Assembly (NCBI GenBank): GCA_000310025.1
Contig: FN649743.1
Coordinates: 4,306,702 to 4,370,701 of the forward strand
DNA: 64,000 nucleotides
Direction: 5' to 3'
DNA from: Ectocarpus siliculosus
Taxonomy: Eukaryota; Sar; Phaeophyceae; Ectocarpales; Ectocarpaceae
Position numbers and translations under genes: made by a program. The notes below the pieces were generated by a model. That model ran no database searches and was not told the DNA's origin. It saw nothing but the letters and a program-made list of their open reading frames with translations. This document shows, piece by piece, positions 49,001 through 60,034 of this stretch; within the stretch, counting starts at the first letter, position 1, and the number at the start of each line of letters is the position of its first letter.

Positions 49001-51154
49001 GCAAAAGCAAACTTCATTGGTCAGCCGATTGGCGAGGTTGATTGTCAATAATGAGCATGCACGAGGGGGGCCATGGGAAACGCTCGCGGAAAATTCATGG
49101 GGACTGTAGAACGCGCCAAGCGCTGTTTCCTAGTCCATAACCTCCATCTGCGTGCCCCCCAGTGGGTGCGTCAAACGTAGACTTGAAGCCAAACGTGTGA
49201 GAATAGTAGTGCCCAGGAGAAGGTGCGAAGGAAAAAAAAAAAAAGTATTGACCTCCGGGAGGGTGGTACAAATCACGGCGAGATGACCTACCTGCCCCTT
49301 TCGGGAACATCTCACTGAGCTCCTTTCCGATACAGAAAAGGGACACACAAAAAAGCACACCCTTCTGTGTGACTGCCTCTCTTTGTGACACCTCGACCGA
49401 GAGAGAGAGAAAGAGAGAGAGAGAGATCACCATCAACTACAACAACAACAACCCGATCGTGTTACATCAAGCAAAATCCGAGCACCGTGCCGCCTCGGCA
49501 GGCACCACGACAATATCAACGTTTACCCGGCGGTTTCCCCAATCCTCTCGGCCCGCTCGGCCGCGATTCGCTCAGCCACTCCGACCGCAGAGATCCTCCT
49601 CGGCTGAGTCACGATGATGTTGGCGGACGCACCCTCCTTCTCCATGATCATCGTGTCAAGGACGAGTTGGGGGACCTGGGGCGGACGGGCGGGTGGGTAT
49701 CGACATGGTGGTCATGTTTTGGACAAAGTGGTCGCAGGAAACACGTGTGTGTGTTCGTCCCATCTATTTCTGGCGCCGGTTTACAGGCCCTTTCTGTGAA
49801 TGTACCTGACGTATCAGCCGGAGTCACACAAAAGGAAGAGGGTCCCCCAGGAGTTTTGTTCATGGTGGTAGAAAAGTAATGGGCCGAACATAACAAGAAC
49901 AGCACTAACCTGCGTCGTCTTCCCGCAGCCGGTCTCTCCGGACACGACGACAACCTGCGCGTTCCTGACTGTACGCACGATGTGGTCCCGCATCTCGTAG
50001 GCGGGGAGCTTCGACCGCTTCGCCAGCATGTCCTGGTACGGTCTACAGCAGGAAAAAACCCGAGCCACCCAAGAAAAGCGCGTGTGTCAGGGTTAAGACC
50101 AATGGACAGCGCTTGACAGAGAGGGCCTCGTGTTGGAAATGGCAACGGTCAATGGCAACAACACCTGGAACACGCTGTTCGACAGCCATGCTTTCCGAGC
50201 CCTCTTCTTCCAACACGCTGCCCGCCTGGAGATTGGCTTCTTCGATGCTTCTGCTTCGTGCCCCCAACTCAACCACTAGGGTCGTGTCGAGACCTCGTTT
50301 CAGCGACTGCACCAGCAGAAGGGAAGCCCTGGTTGAAGAATGGATGGAACCTACTACAAGCGACTTCATCTGCACTCTCGCCAGCAAAAGCTGCTTGTGA
50401 GGGGCTATCTATCGCATGTTCGCTCCACACCGTAGCTTGCCGAGAAAACACCTTCTCGCACACGGGGCGAAGGGCGTCGGTGTTGAGAGGACCGCCTTCA
50501 GGCGATTAACAAGTTGATGAGGAAATAGAACAGGGAGGGGGTACGCAGACCCTACATCCCTAACCCCTAACCCCTATAACCCAACTTACCCGAGTGTATG
50601 CTTTATCCAGCATGTTTACATAATACGAAAAACCCTGCGAAAGGCTACTTGGTGAGTCGAGATTGCAGCAGCGCTGTGTTTTGCGTTTTCCAACAGAAAA
50701 AAACACCCCCTACAACACGCCCTAACCGGCTGGGAGATGAACGACAGGGACTGGCTCCTCTCCGTGCGAGAGCCGGAAGCAAAGCTTATCCCACGCCAGC
50801 TGCAATCAGAAAAGTATTTCGAGCGGACCTGGTGCGCGTTTTCTTGTCGAACTCCTTGAACAGGCTGTCGCTCAGAACCTTCTCGCGCGCCCTGAGCCTC
50901 TCTGCCTCCTCGTCGCCCTCGCCCCTGCCGTGGCTGTTGCTGTCCTTCTTCTTACTCCCGGCTGCTCGTCCGTCACCATTGCCGCTTGGCTGGGCCTGCA
51001 TGGCTTGCTCCGCGGCGTGCGCTAGAGGAGGGAGGGGGAGGTTCTTGGCCTCCTGGGCCTCTAGCCACGGTTGGCTTGCCTGAGGTATCACAGTATTTGC
51101 GGCGGTGGGGTTGTCGCTGTTTTTTCCGCCGTTGTCGTCGTCGTCGCTGTTGTT

Positions 51155-51191
<37 letters not shown>

Positions 51192-52678
51192 TTACTTACG
51201 AAATGAAAGCTGAAAGGCGATCTGATCTCTGCCTAGCACCCCCACAACGCTCTTCGTGCTGGCCCAAAGAGCAGGGAAGCAATTTCCCCTGACACAACAG
51301 GCTGACTGATCCAAGCGCCAAGCAAACCACGATATCTGGGTGAAACGTGAATCTCTGTTGGCACTGGCCGCGGAGTCGGCCGCGTTCGAAACCACGGGCA
51401 CAGCACACACACATGTGCGCGGGGTGCTAGAGAGAGGTGCAACGTCTGGAATCAACACCAACAAACAATGGTGCAGAGCAGCGAGAGACAAAGGCGCCGA
51501 AAGCGCTACCCCCATCTCCACTGGCACCACGACCACGACCACGACCACAAGCCAACATTAAAAAAAAATGCAAGAAAGGGGCGTGACCGCGCCTCCACCC
51601 ACACGCTTCCACCGCCCCCCCACCTCCACAACCTCGTTAAAAGGAACAATCACACGACCCTAACACCTTCCCTCCCACCTTTGTGTCCTCCAGCACCTCC
51701 ATCACCTCCTGTAGGTACGGCGAGGGCTTGTACCCGTCCGCCATGGCGATCGCCATACCCCCACCCCCGTCCACCCCACCCGATTCCCCGGCGCCCCCGT
51801 CCGCCGTGAGCGCCAGGTGAAGCTTGTGCAGGGCGGCGGCAGGGACGGCCTGATTCTCGCTGGAAGCGGCCGAAGCGGCGGCGGCGGCGGGATGCGCAGG
51901 CTTCTTCTTGCCAGCGGTAGCGGCGGCAGGCGGCGACGACCTCGCCGAAGGCTTGCTTGTTGCACGCATCGGGGCGGGGGGCGGCTTTGTCGCTGTCCGC
52001 CCGGTGGCCTTGTCCGCCGCGTCCTTCGCCTGGTGCAGGCATGGCGAAGAACCAAGCGGTTATTGTTCGTGGGGTGGGGGTCAGGGTGCACGGGACGTGT
52101 ACAACGATTCCGGCAATGTCGGAGGATTCACGGGGGGAGGGGGGGCTCACGGATTGAAATATTGGAAACACTGCTACCCCACGTCAAGCCCTCGCCCATA
52201 TTTTTCGTACTCTTCAGTCCAGCTTGGTCAAGGGGGCAGGGGGCCTGCTGCTGCACCATAGGACTTAGTGCGGCAATAGTATCGCATTGTAGAACCCATA
52301 CAATAAGAGGTGTACAAGTTTACATTCTTAACCCTATATGCATTCAACGACCTACTCTAGTTTGTACCGTACCACACTAAATCTTGTGCAATAGAAACCC
52401 TCTTCTCTCGATTTTGTGATTTGTACAATTGCCAGAACAGAGTCAAGCGCACGCCATCTCCACCTTCTGGTTGTCGAGCCCGGCGTTGAGGCCCTTGAGG
52501 TACTCCAGCCTCCACTCGTCCTCGTCCCCCCGCCCCTCCCTCCCCCGCGACGCCTCCTCCTCGGCCTTGGCCTTCTCCTGCCTCTCCAAGGTGCGCTCCA
52601 CCCTGGACGATGGAGGAATCGTAGATGCTGACGTCATCGGAGATGGCGGCGAAGGAGACCTCGCGGCGGTGCCCTTCG

Positions 52679-52723
<45 letters not shown>

Positions 52724-55700
52724 GAGAGATCTTTGAGCCCTTCTTGTTGGCTCTCGCCAAGGCGGCTCTCTGGGAAAAGAAGCAGACGCCAACACACGCG
52801 CACAAAGTCCGTGAGGGGGGCGACTGGCGTGACTGCACTGGAAGGGTGCAGTACTACATACCACGGCCGTCTTCTCGCGGTTCCTATTGTTAGCTCGAGA
52901 CCGCTCTCCCCCTCCCTCCCTCCCCTTTCCCCCGGCTTTTTCCCCCCCCCCTGCCCCTGGGTGGGGTTTGGGACGGCTTTTCAACAACAAAAAAAAAATT
53001 TGGGCGGCCCCCCCCCGCGCCGAAAGACTCCAAGGGGTTGCCAAAAAACCCCCAAACAACGTTCATTAGAGGTTCCTTTTAAGGAAAGAAAAACCCCCAT
53101 AAAAACGGGGGGGGGGGGCTTGATAACTGGGACATCGTCTCCAGCCCCGAGGACCCCCCGCCGGGGGGGAACCCCCCCTTCTCCCCTTTTTTTGCCTCCG
53201 CCCCCCCCCCCCCTCTCGGCGCCAAAAAAAAAAAAGAGGGGTTTGGCCCGACCACCANNNNNNNNNNNNNNNNNNNNNNNNNNNNNNNNNNNNNNNNNNN
53301 NNNNNNNNNNNNNNNNNNNNNNNNNNNNNNNNNNNNNNNNNNNNNNNNNNNNNNNNNTTTTTCTCCCTTTTCTTCTCTTTCCTCTCTCCCTTTTTCCCCC
53401 TCCCTCCCTCCCCCCCCCCCCCGTCTTTCTCCTCCCCCCTAGCCCCTGGATGCGATTGAAGACGACTTCGAAACAACAAAAAACAAATACGGCAGCGCAC
53501 ACTCAGCGCCGAAAGCATCAAATGGTTCGCAAAATACGCCCGAATCAGCTTCCATCAGAGTTCCCTTTAAAGGAACGAACAACCACATGAACAACGGGCG
53601 GTGTGTGCATGATACATGGCACATCGTACACAGCACCGAGGACCACACGCCGTGGGAGACCCCAGTCTTCACCGCTTCTGTTGCCTCGTCCCGCCCACGC
53701 CGTCTCGGCGCAAAGCAAACACAAGTGTGCTTCGGCACGACCACAATGACCATGGCACCGCTTGCTGGTGACGAACGGGGGCGGTTTCCGATTTGCCACA
53801 AAAAAAAACACTTTAATAGCGTGTTTTTCTGTCTGGCCGTCTGGACCGGGCCTTTCTTGAGCCTATCGCCGAGAGCAAAGGAAATGCACACACACATCAC
53901 TACATGTGCGGTACTGCAAAGGTGCGCACCGCAGCTTCCCCAGTAGACTAACCAACGCTCTGACTCTGGGTCACTCTTCATCCGCGAATATACAGCGTGA
54001 GCAACCCTGATCCCCCCCCCCCCAACACATTTCTTGCTCCACGCCCCCCCCACCTCTTTCTTTTCCGCAGCCGCCCGCTCTTCCCTCTCCCGTACCGCGG
54101 CGAGAAACTTGGTGTGACAGGCCTTCGAAGCCCCCTGGAGCCAATCCACGAGCCCATGCACGATTGGGTCTGGACCGGCCTGAAATTAAGAAAGGGGGGA
54201 CAAGGGAAGGGGGTCAGGGAAGTCCGTAGGAGGCTGGGTGTGTTCTTTGATGCGTTGTTTTCAGCTTCTTGAGCGTACGTACTGCTTGCTGTTTTCTTTG
54301 AGGGCATTGAACACGTGCGCATCTCATCGAGAATAAGGTGGCAGCTCAAGGCATTCGACGAGAGAGACAAGAAACGTTGAACGGAGGCCAAGGGTCGGGA
54401 TCGGGAGGGTTGGGGACTCGCCGCCATTCTCGAGCTCGGTGTACTGCCACAATGGCCTTCGGGTGAGTGACAAAAAGGAAAGCGATGAGCGATTTTCGAG
54501 ATCGGTTCTTTCACACACACACTCACACTGAAAACGGAATAATCCATACACTTGACGACATTCGGGACGGAATCACTGAAGAGGGAAAAAACTCAGCACA
54601 CGTTTCATGCAACACACAGCGAAACCCTGGAGTCCTCCGAATCCGCTTGGTCCCCACCGCACACCCCAAACCACACCCACCATGGCCCCTGCCCGAGCGT
54701 TGGCCGCTTCGATGAGCCTCCGGGCTAGTCCCGGCGGAAGGGATTCGTTCGTCATTAGGACGAGGGGGGCCTCATCGGGGTCCCTCCCTTCAGGGGGGGG
54801 GGGGGGGGGTACTCATGTAAACGCATCGGCGTAGTCGTTAGACCGTTACCTCGACAATGCCGGGACGGAGCGATATGCCGGGATGCAAAGCAGCGGCCTG
54901 TATAATGTCAGTTTGAACATGAGCGCCGAGCTTTCGAAAACGAAGGTATTCAAAGAACTGTCAAGGGGCTAGCATGCGGGCTCGAACCCGCAAAAGAACA
55001 TGTATGAGGGCGCGTGCGAGCTCGAAGCAGTTACAAAAGCGGCGGAATCGCTGACAGGAACGCCGAATCTCGGGTTTCCCCACACGGGTAATACCAAGCA
55101 CGACAAAGTGCCAACAGCGCCGAAAAAAAATGGTGTCCTGCTCAGGGTGCCTGCCTCTTCTTATCGCCGGTAAAGGTGTGCAAAGTATTTCGTACAAGTG
55201 ATCCCTCGGGAGTGGGCTCGTGAGAGCACGGCAGTCACATCAAGGGGTGACGCAGGATGAAAATAAAACCAGGCAGGCGGGACCACCCCACACCTGACAG
55301 CCAGCTGCGGTGTGACGTTTCCCAAGCCCACACAGCTAACGTTTTTTCGACTCGAACAGCCCAGCGGATCTCAACGAGCCAAAAAAGAAAATTACAAATC
55401 TACAGCAGTCTTCAGGGTCTTACAGCCCAAAGAAACTCTTGAGATTAGATTCTTGAGAAAGATCTACAAATCAGTACATGGTCTTATATTCGTGGCAATG
55501 GATTGGCCCGAGCCGTAGCCATTAATCTTGAATGCACTTCTTACTCTTGGCCTCGAAAAAAAAAAAACACTCGTGGGTTGTGACGACACAAAGTACCGAA
55601 TACGGGCTGCGGCCCAAAAATACACTCGTCGGCTGTGATGACACACAAAGTATCGAATACGGGCTGCGGCCCACCAAGTTTGCCCCGAAAACTGCAGCGA

Positions 55701-58700
55701 CATCACCAACAACGACGACGCCAGCAACACAATCATCACCACCAAAAAAACACCGCCACCACCGCCACCACCACCACCATCACCACCACCATCACCACCA
55801 CCACCTAGAACAACAAAAACAACAGCATGGACGATGAAAACGGCGACACAAACCACCACCCAAGGCTCACCTCTTCCCTCTCTGGAACAGGAACATGACG
55901 GTCGTGTCGGCAGAAATGCCTCCCCCGTCGAACTCCAAGCCCACGTCCACGTCCCACCGAAGAGCATCCCGTCCTTCCTTCCCCCCTACAACACGAAACG
56001 CCTTTTCGCCAAAGATGGAAGACAAGACTAACTCCTGACAAGACAAAAAAAAAGCAGGGGCAAGGGTGGTGAGTGGTGAATACTCAGCAAAAAAACGTCC
56101 TATATATATCGCAGTGCCTAGGTATATTCTCTAGCGTCAGCGCGAACTGCTCGAAGTATGCGTGAGTAAAAGGTGCAGCACGTCCGTCTATGAGCGATAA
56201 CAGGAGCTATGTTGTCTGTAATCGAACAGGAAGCGAACCGCCCGTACCCCCCCCCCCCCCGGCTAGAAAACGCCTGCCAGGCCCAACGAGCACAGCGCGA
56301 GTCCACGAATAAGGCGGTCTGAATAAAATGGTTGGTCGCCCTAAAAAAGGCGGGTGAAATTGGCCAGCGTAGTAGACGGAATAATCAAGTTGTTCAATAC
56401 GTTGAACAAGGCGGCTGCCCCACGTAAGGCAGTCATTGTCGGCTGCTCCACCACTGCCATATTCGGGGACCCCCGCTGCACCTTTTTTCGGTAAGCTCAA
56501 AACTTTTCAACACACCTTTCCGAGTGCTGCGCCACCCATGCATACACACTCCGTCTCCCTCGACGGGGCGGCGAGTCGATACAAAGTGGGACATCACGGC
56601 ATTTTCTCTCTTCAATGATGCTCGTCTTCTTCTTTCTTCTCTCTAGGAGAGACGAATTCAGTGCGATTGACCGAGTCGAATCATATTCTTTTGACCGGTC
56701 ATGGAGGATCAGTACCACTCTTTTCAGATATTTTCAAGAAGGACTAAGTCCACTCGGAATACTTAAAAGGCGCAACTTCTTCTAAGGCCAAGCGGCCTAG
56801 CACCAGCTTCCCACACAAACTAGAGCAAAATCCGACAAGAACAACCAAGAGGAACAAAAAAGAAACACACAATCCGCAAAGCAAAAACTACATCGAGAAA
56901 AAGAAGCAGGGCCTCGCACACGAGAGAAGCGCTAGAACCCCAAAGGCATCATCACCTCTTCGGCTCTTGTTGAAAGAGAAGACTCCTTGGAACCAGCACC
57001 GGCACCGGAACCAGAGGGTCGGAAGGGCTCCAGCAGGCGCGTAAGAGTATCGTGTCCCATCACCTCCCCGGACGGGGACGCCGAAAGGGCGGCCTCGGCC
57101 TCTTCCCTCTTGAAACCCATCTTTACCAGGGAGAGCACGCGGTGCTCCACCTTCCAGTCCGCGCTGCTCGCCACCTTCCGCGCAAGTTCAGAAAACGTGG
57201 AGGTTGTCGTTGTTCGGGTAGTGTGTTCGTCAAGCCTATTCTGGCCGCCAGTCTCTGCACCTTGCGGTAGATCATGTTTGACCCGTCATCCGGGGTCACA
57301 GGCAGTGATCCAGGGTGTTATACACGGACAGGCACCTCAGTTTTTACTTCTGGGAGAGCGGTCGTTTTGTCGCGAAGCTGGAGCATGTTGTCTTGCTTCC
57401 GTTATTTTGCTTCAGCTTGATGTTGGAGTTGTTCGGGAGTAGAAACTAGAACCATCAGCGCTGATGCAAGGAGCGAATCATGGTGATGAACCAGAACAAG
57501 CAAGAGCAACAGCATGCGGTGAAACCTTCGCAGCCCAGGAAACGCCAAGGAAGAACACGCCGCACGTATGCATACCCGGCGACGTATCCAGTCGATGGGA
57601 GCCGTTCTTGGTTCCTTGCCCCTCCTCAACACTTCCAAGATCGAACGACAATAAGCTCGAAAAAAAAAAGCAAGCCAACCACATCCTAAGAGTGACGCCA
57701 TGATAGGTTGGACAAATAAACACACGCACTGACATTTTCATTGGTCCGAAAGTGAGAGCGGTCGATGCTTCACAAGACAAACACACGCACACACACTTCG
57801 ATTCACATCGCGCACCTCAATCGCCGAAGATCCAGACGAAGCAGCAGCAATGACTTTCCGTCCTCCGCCCCCTCCGCCACCACCACCACCTTTACGCCCC
57901 ACACCCACCCCTCCTCCCCCGCCGCTGCCCCTGCGGAACCCCCGCTTCAGCCCCTCGTCGTCCGTGTGCAGGCAGAGGTAGTCCAGCGCCTCGGCGAGAT
58001 CGTTCCCCGAGGTGTTCGACAAGGCCGCCGCGGCGTCCGCCTCCGGGAACGCCAGGAGCTTCGTCAGGTAAGACATGATAGCAGGGTCGTGCTGCTGCTC
58101 CTGCTGCGTTTGACTCGCCGCAGGGGGTGTCGGCAGATGGGAAGGAGCAGCTGCTGTGGTGGCCGTAGTAGTGCCGCGAGCGGAAGCACCGGCGGCAGCG
58201 GGTTCTGCCGAGGTTTGGCGAGACGAGGCGCCCGGACCGGTCGCGGTGTTAGGGTTTCCAGAGGAGGCGGTGTTTCTCGGCGGGGGCGGCGGTCCCGCGG
58301 AGGACAGGGTGCTCCCGCTGCTGCTGTTGACGCCGTCTGGGCCCGCAGAATCGAACAGACCGATGTCCTTGAGGAGCCTGGCGCGCATCGGGTAGAGTGC
58401 CAAATAAATTGGGTAACTTCTAGGGAAAATCACGAAAACACACACTACAAAATTGGTCGATAGATTCGCTGATGATGCGGAGTCGAGAGAGCTTGCGGAG
58501 TCGAGAGAGCTTGACAACGATAACGTTGGCGCCTGTACAACGAGGTTCTGCTGCAGCGTCACAGCGGAGTAGATTCCTCCCCGGCGTGATGCCCAACGTT
58601 ACTCTAGCAAAACTCTAAAGGAGCTTGAGCAGCGCTCCGTCTCGAGGGGAGTATTGAATCCCTGATCATCACCGGAGGTATATGAAGCACCAAGAAAAAA

Positions 58701-60034
58701 ACAGGAGGGAACGTCCCTCCTCCCCCTCCCAAAAAAATGGATCGGAAAAAGCAGGTCCTTCCTCCGCATAACACAGGCAAGGAGAGCTCGAAACTTGGCG
58801 GTACCTCCGCCAGGACAACAACAAAGAACGCACTCCGATCTTTTGTTTTTTTTTATGTCGTGATATAACGTAACCCTGTTCCCCCTCTCCCCGTCAGCTA
58901 CAAAAAATACCATCCGTACCCGAACCTCTACGAAGCCGGCACGAATCATGACTTGTTTTTGCAGACCGGGCTAATACGGAGGAGGCTGCTGGCGAGGACG
59001 GCGGAGGATAGAGGGAAATGTCCATAAGGCTCTCCCCGTTTTCTACCCGTCTGCCACCACCACAGGCGAACACGAAAGCGCATTCGCCAACCCTCTCACA
59101 AGCCCCTTCATGAGACGGAGGGGGTTTCCTGCCGATACTACCGGTGCGTAGAGCCACCCCCCTGCATGCGTGCTGCTACACACCTAAAAACGCTCTGCCA
59201 GTCTCCCTCAGCGATGCTGATCTCCTCCAGGCCGGCAACGTCAACTCCCTTCAACGGATCCCTCCCGCCTCCTGCCGCCAAGCCGACTCCCGACGTAGCT
59301 CCCGACGAAACTCTCTCCGAAAGCTTTTGGATGACGGTGGCGTCTGTGGGCCGCCCCCCCCCTCCCCTGCCCCCGCCGGCCTTTCCTCTCCCGCCAGCGT
59401 CGGACGGTTTCGCGCCGCCGGCGCCGGCGCCGCGCCCGCCGCCTCCTTTCTTGGTCTGTTGGTTGGGGCAGGTCAAGCGGTGGTGTGTTGTGAAGAAGGA
59501 AACAAATGCGACACAGCAGAATTAGCGGCAGGTGACCGCGCAGAGCCTCAACCGTTTCGGAAGAGTACCAGCCTACCAGCGGTCAGCAGCGAGGCAGGTG
59601 GGGTGAAAAGAGTCGCAGTTTCAAGCCGGGCGGTTAGAGGACCCCCCCGTCAACACATAAAACACGCCACACACTTGAGAGAGTCGTGTAGCGGCACCCA
59701 CCCCACAGTCATCGGACTGCTGACGGATAGCATGTACGGCAACCGCCTCAGCCACCACTTCATCCAAAAAATGTTCTGCATGCCTGTTGACGTTCGTCGG
59801 TACCCGCTCACTTTCAGTATAACTACAGCAGACAGGATTCCCTCTCCCTACTGGGCAGGGGCACAGCAGACGGCCCAAAAATAATACTGCTGTCGGTAAC
59901 CCCGGCATGTCGCTCAAAACCCTCGGCACCTTCTTGTTTACCGGAAAAGCGCTCTTGCTGAAGCGCCCTCTAGCCGATGAAACCTTGGAAGCATCGACCT
60001 TGTTTCTCTTCCCCCCTCCTGAGTTAGGCCCCAT
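35962..60034 (-). CDS. DHX57: DHX57-type DExH-box ATP-dependent RNA helicase (28 exons)
   Basis: Predicted superfamily 2 RNA helicase of the DEAH/RHA class, which unwinds or remodels RNA using ATP. Twenty-eight exons join in phase to about 1,939 residues: 60034-59942, 59455-59184, 58377-57816, 57174-56956, 56034-55871, 54783-54681, 54179-54054, 52769-52464, 52029-51679, 51079-50829, 50042-49910, 49675-49527, 48884-48755, 48294-48162, 47405-47144, 46512-46299, 45681-45520, 44760-44589, 43838-43675, 42904-42752, 42106-41919, 40936-40713, 40200-39935, 39371-39267, 38579-38496, 37671-37519, 36920-36726, 36447-35962. Visible motifs are [10 protein letters not shown] (I), [16 protein letters not shown] (Ia), DEVHERD (II), SATLNAD (III), [11 protein letters not shown] (V) and QRRGRAGRV (VI). 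UBA and RWD regions precede the core, and the sequence around motif III, the HA2 region and the OB fold matches DHX57 rather than DHX29. Two introns use GC donors. The first exon and start codon are the weakest part. Human DHX57 is about 1,390 residues; the extra length is low-complexity linker, a zinc finger and an RGG tail. Confidence 0.9.
38496..42904 (-). other. Helicase exons 20-25: winged-helix, HA2 and OB-fold regions
   Basis: Exons are 42904-42752, 42106-41919, 40936-40713, 40200-39935, 39371-39267 and 38579-38496. They encode [19 protein letters not shown] (winged helix), [20 protein letters not shown] followed by [14 protein letters not shown] (HA2), [42 protein letters not shown] followed by [10 protein letters not shown], and [19 protein letters not shown] (OB fold). 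Each segment has a clear counterpart in DHX57. A Gly/Ser/His-rich insert lies before IQLIKAV, and a Gly/Lys-rich one after the ALYPN-type motif. All splice phases agree. Confidence 0.9.
41060..41651. repeat. Dispersed repeat, copy C, in a helicase intron
   Basis: Two hairpin units (the first lacking its head) and the full body are present, nearly identical to copy A over about 450 bp. It sits between helicase exons 42106-41919 and 40936-40713. A further fragment of the body's end (GTAGGGATGCGAAATCAATG) follows near 41668-41687. Confidence 0.85.
43675..45681 (-). other. Helicase exons 17-19: RecA2 lobe, motifs IV-VI
   Basis: Exon 45681-45520 encodes the motif IV region ([20 protein letters not shown]). 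Exon 44760-44589 encodes [17 protein letters not shown], motif V ([19 protein letters not shown]) and ends SCRVK plus one base before a GC donor. Exon 43838-43675 opens [20 protein letters not shown] and carries motif VI ([12 protein letters not shown]). Joining the last two restores VDSCRVKE, the usual DEAH-helicase sequence, which supports the GC-AG intron. Confidence 0.93.
45767..46010. repeat. GT and CT dinucleotide runs
   Basis: (GT)n at 45767-45807 and (CT)n at 45951-46010, in the helicase intron between exons 46512-46299 and 45681-45520. A (GA)n run is at 49399-49426 in another helicase intron, and a short (TA)n at 46759-46778. Confidence 0.9.
46299..47405 (-). other. Helicase exons 15-16: RanBP2-type zinc finger between RecA lobes
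   Basis: Exon 47405-47144 encodes [20 protein letters not shown], the strand that follows motif III in DHX57. Next come about 18 Gly codons and then [20 protein letters not shown] before a phase-2 donor. Exon 46512-46299 completes the finger (CGTAKP), then continues through a Gly/Pro linker to [19 protein letters not shown], which matches the DHX57 segment before motif IV. The WxCxxC...N...CxxC...KP pattern is that of RanBP2-type fingers, which bind single-stranded RNA or ubiquitin. The finger is encoded across an intron whose phases match exactly. Confidence 0.9.
48162..50042 (-). other. Helicase exons 11-14: RecA1 lobe, motifs I-III
   Basis: Exon 50042-49910 holds motif I ([11 protein letters not shown]). 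Exon 49675-49527 holds Ia ([11 protein letters not shown]). Exon 48884-48755 holds [24 protein letters not shown] and the first half of motif II (HVFVDE). Exon 48294-48162 opens [19 protein letters not shown] and continues to motif III ([16 protein letters not shown]). Motif II is therefore cut by a phase-0 intron between E and V of DEVH. All catalytic residues expected for ATP binding and hydrolysis are present. Confidence 0.93.
50829..52769 (-). other. Helicase exons 8-10: coiled/disordered linker with poly-Gln
   Basis: Exons 52769-52464, 52029-51679 and 51079-50829 link RWD to the helicase core. The first carries about 14 consecutive Gln codons (CTG-type repeat on the + strand at 52680-52720), then a charged helix ([20 protein letters not shown]). 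The second is Ala/Pro-rich and ends [13 protein letters not shown]. The third ends with a basic helix ([21 protein letters not shown]), as found just before the conserved PxxxxR region of DHX57. All junctions are in phase. Confidence 0.8.
52680..52720. repeat. CTG run coding for poly-Gln in the helicase
   Basis: A CTG tract on + reads as about 14 Gln codons on the minus strand in the helicase linker. It is one of several long CAG/CTG tracts in the window and the only one inside a secure exon. Confidence 0.9.
52908..53257. other. Probable low-quality duplicate of 53397-53746
   Basis: At a near-constant offset of about 489 bp the two flanks of the gap match: CTTTTCAACAACAAAA with CTTCGAAACAACAAAA, GCGCCGAAAG with GCGCCGAAAG, AGAGGTTCCTTTTAAGGAA with AGAGTTCCCTTTAAAGGAA, and GCCCCGAGGACC with GCACCGAGGACC. 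The left version is smoothed into homopolymers, which points to bad base calls at a contig end. Confidence 0.8.
53258..53357. other. Assembly gap (100 N)
   Basis: A run of N, probably a fixed-size scaffold gap, lies in the helicase intron between exons 54179-54054 and 52769-52464. No coding sequence is lost, since the exons on either side join in phase. Confidence 0.98.
54054..56034 (-). other. Helicase exons 5-7: RWD domain
   Basis: Exons 56034-55871, 54783-54681 and 54179-54054 together encode an RWD fold. With the end of exon 4 the start reads [12 protein letters not shown], the usual EELxxLxSIYG opening. It is followed by a strand-rich middle, a DPDEAP turn in place of the usual YPxxxP, then [16 protein letters not shown], and a closing helix [19 protein letters not shown] domains mediate protein contacts, for example GCN1 with GCN2, and are found in DHX57. 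The exon phases (0-2, 2-0, 0-0) all agree. Confidence 0.8.
55740..55805. repeat. CAC run and a nearby 53-bp two-copy repeat
   Basis: A CAC/ACC tract lies in the helicase intron 3' of exon 56034-55871. Just before it on +, 55566-55675 holds two copies of ACACTCGT-GG-TGTGA-GACACA followed by GAATACGGGCTGCGGCCCA. Confidence 0.85.
56956..57174 (-). other. Helicase exon 4: UBA-like domain
   Basis: The exon encodes 73 residues including [20 protein letters not shown] and, further on, [11 protein letters not shown]. The MGF signature followed by a helix with conserved Ala/Leu spacing is typical of ubiquitin-associated domains. It begins after an acceptor ending ggaag and ends at GAG|gtgatg, phase 0 on both sides. 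Its position directly before the RWD exon matches DHX57. Confidence 0.8.
57816..58377 (-). other. Helicase exon 3: long linker with UBA-like segment
   Basis: This 562-nt exon is entered in phase 2 (AG + G) and left in phase 0. It encodes [15 protein letters not shown], then a Ser/Thr/Ala/Pro-rich linker. A helical segment follows ([20 protein letters not shown], then [13 protein letters not shown]) with the spacing of a UBA-like fold, and then a Gly-rich stretch. DHX57 carries a UBA region ahead of RWD; the helical segment is similar in pattern only, so the domain call is an inference. Confidence 0.75.
59184..60034 (-). other. Helicase exons 1-2: start and basic Gly-rich N-terminus
   Basis: Exon 1 (60034-59942) opens with ATG and encodes a basic stretch starting [17 protein letters not shown]. 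It ends at CCG|gtaaac in phase 0. Exon 2 (59455-59184) follows an acceptor with a good pyrimidine tract and encodes [11 protein letters not shown] and further Gly/Arg/Lys-rich sequence, then [13 protein letters not shown] before a phase-2 donor. DHX57 proteins also begin with a basic Gly-rich tract, which supports the frame. The choice of exon 1 is tentative, because the ORF of exon 2 could instead join another upstream exon. Confidence 0.5.

Noticed and set aside
52625-53590. 321-codon plus-strand ORF
   Set aside because: It runs through the N gap and through the miscalled left flank, and starts antisense to the helicase poly-Gln exon.
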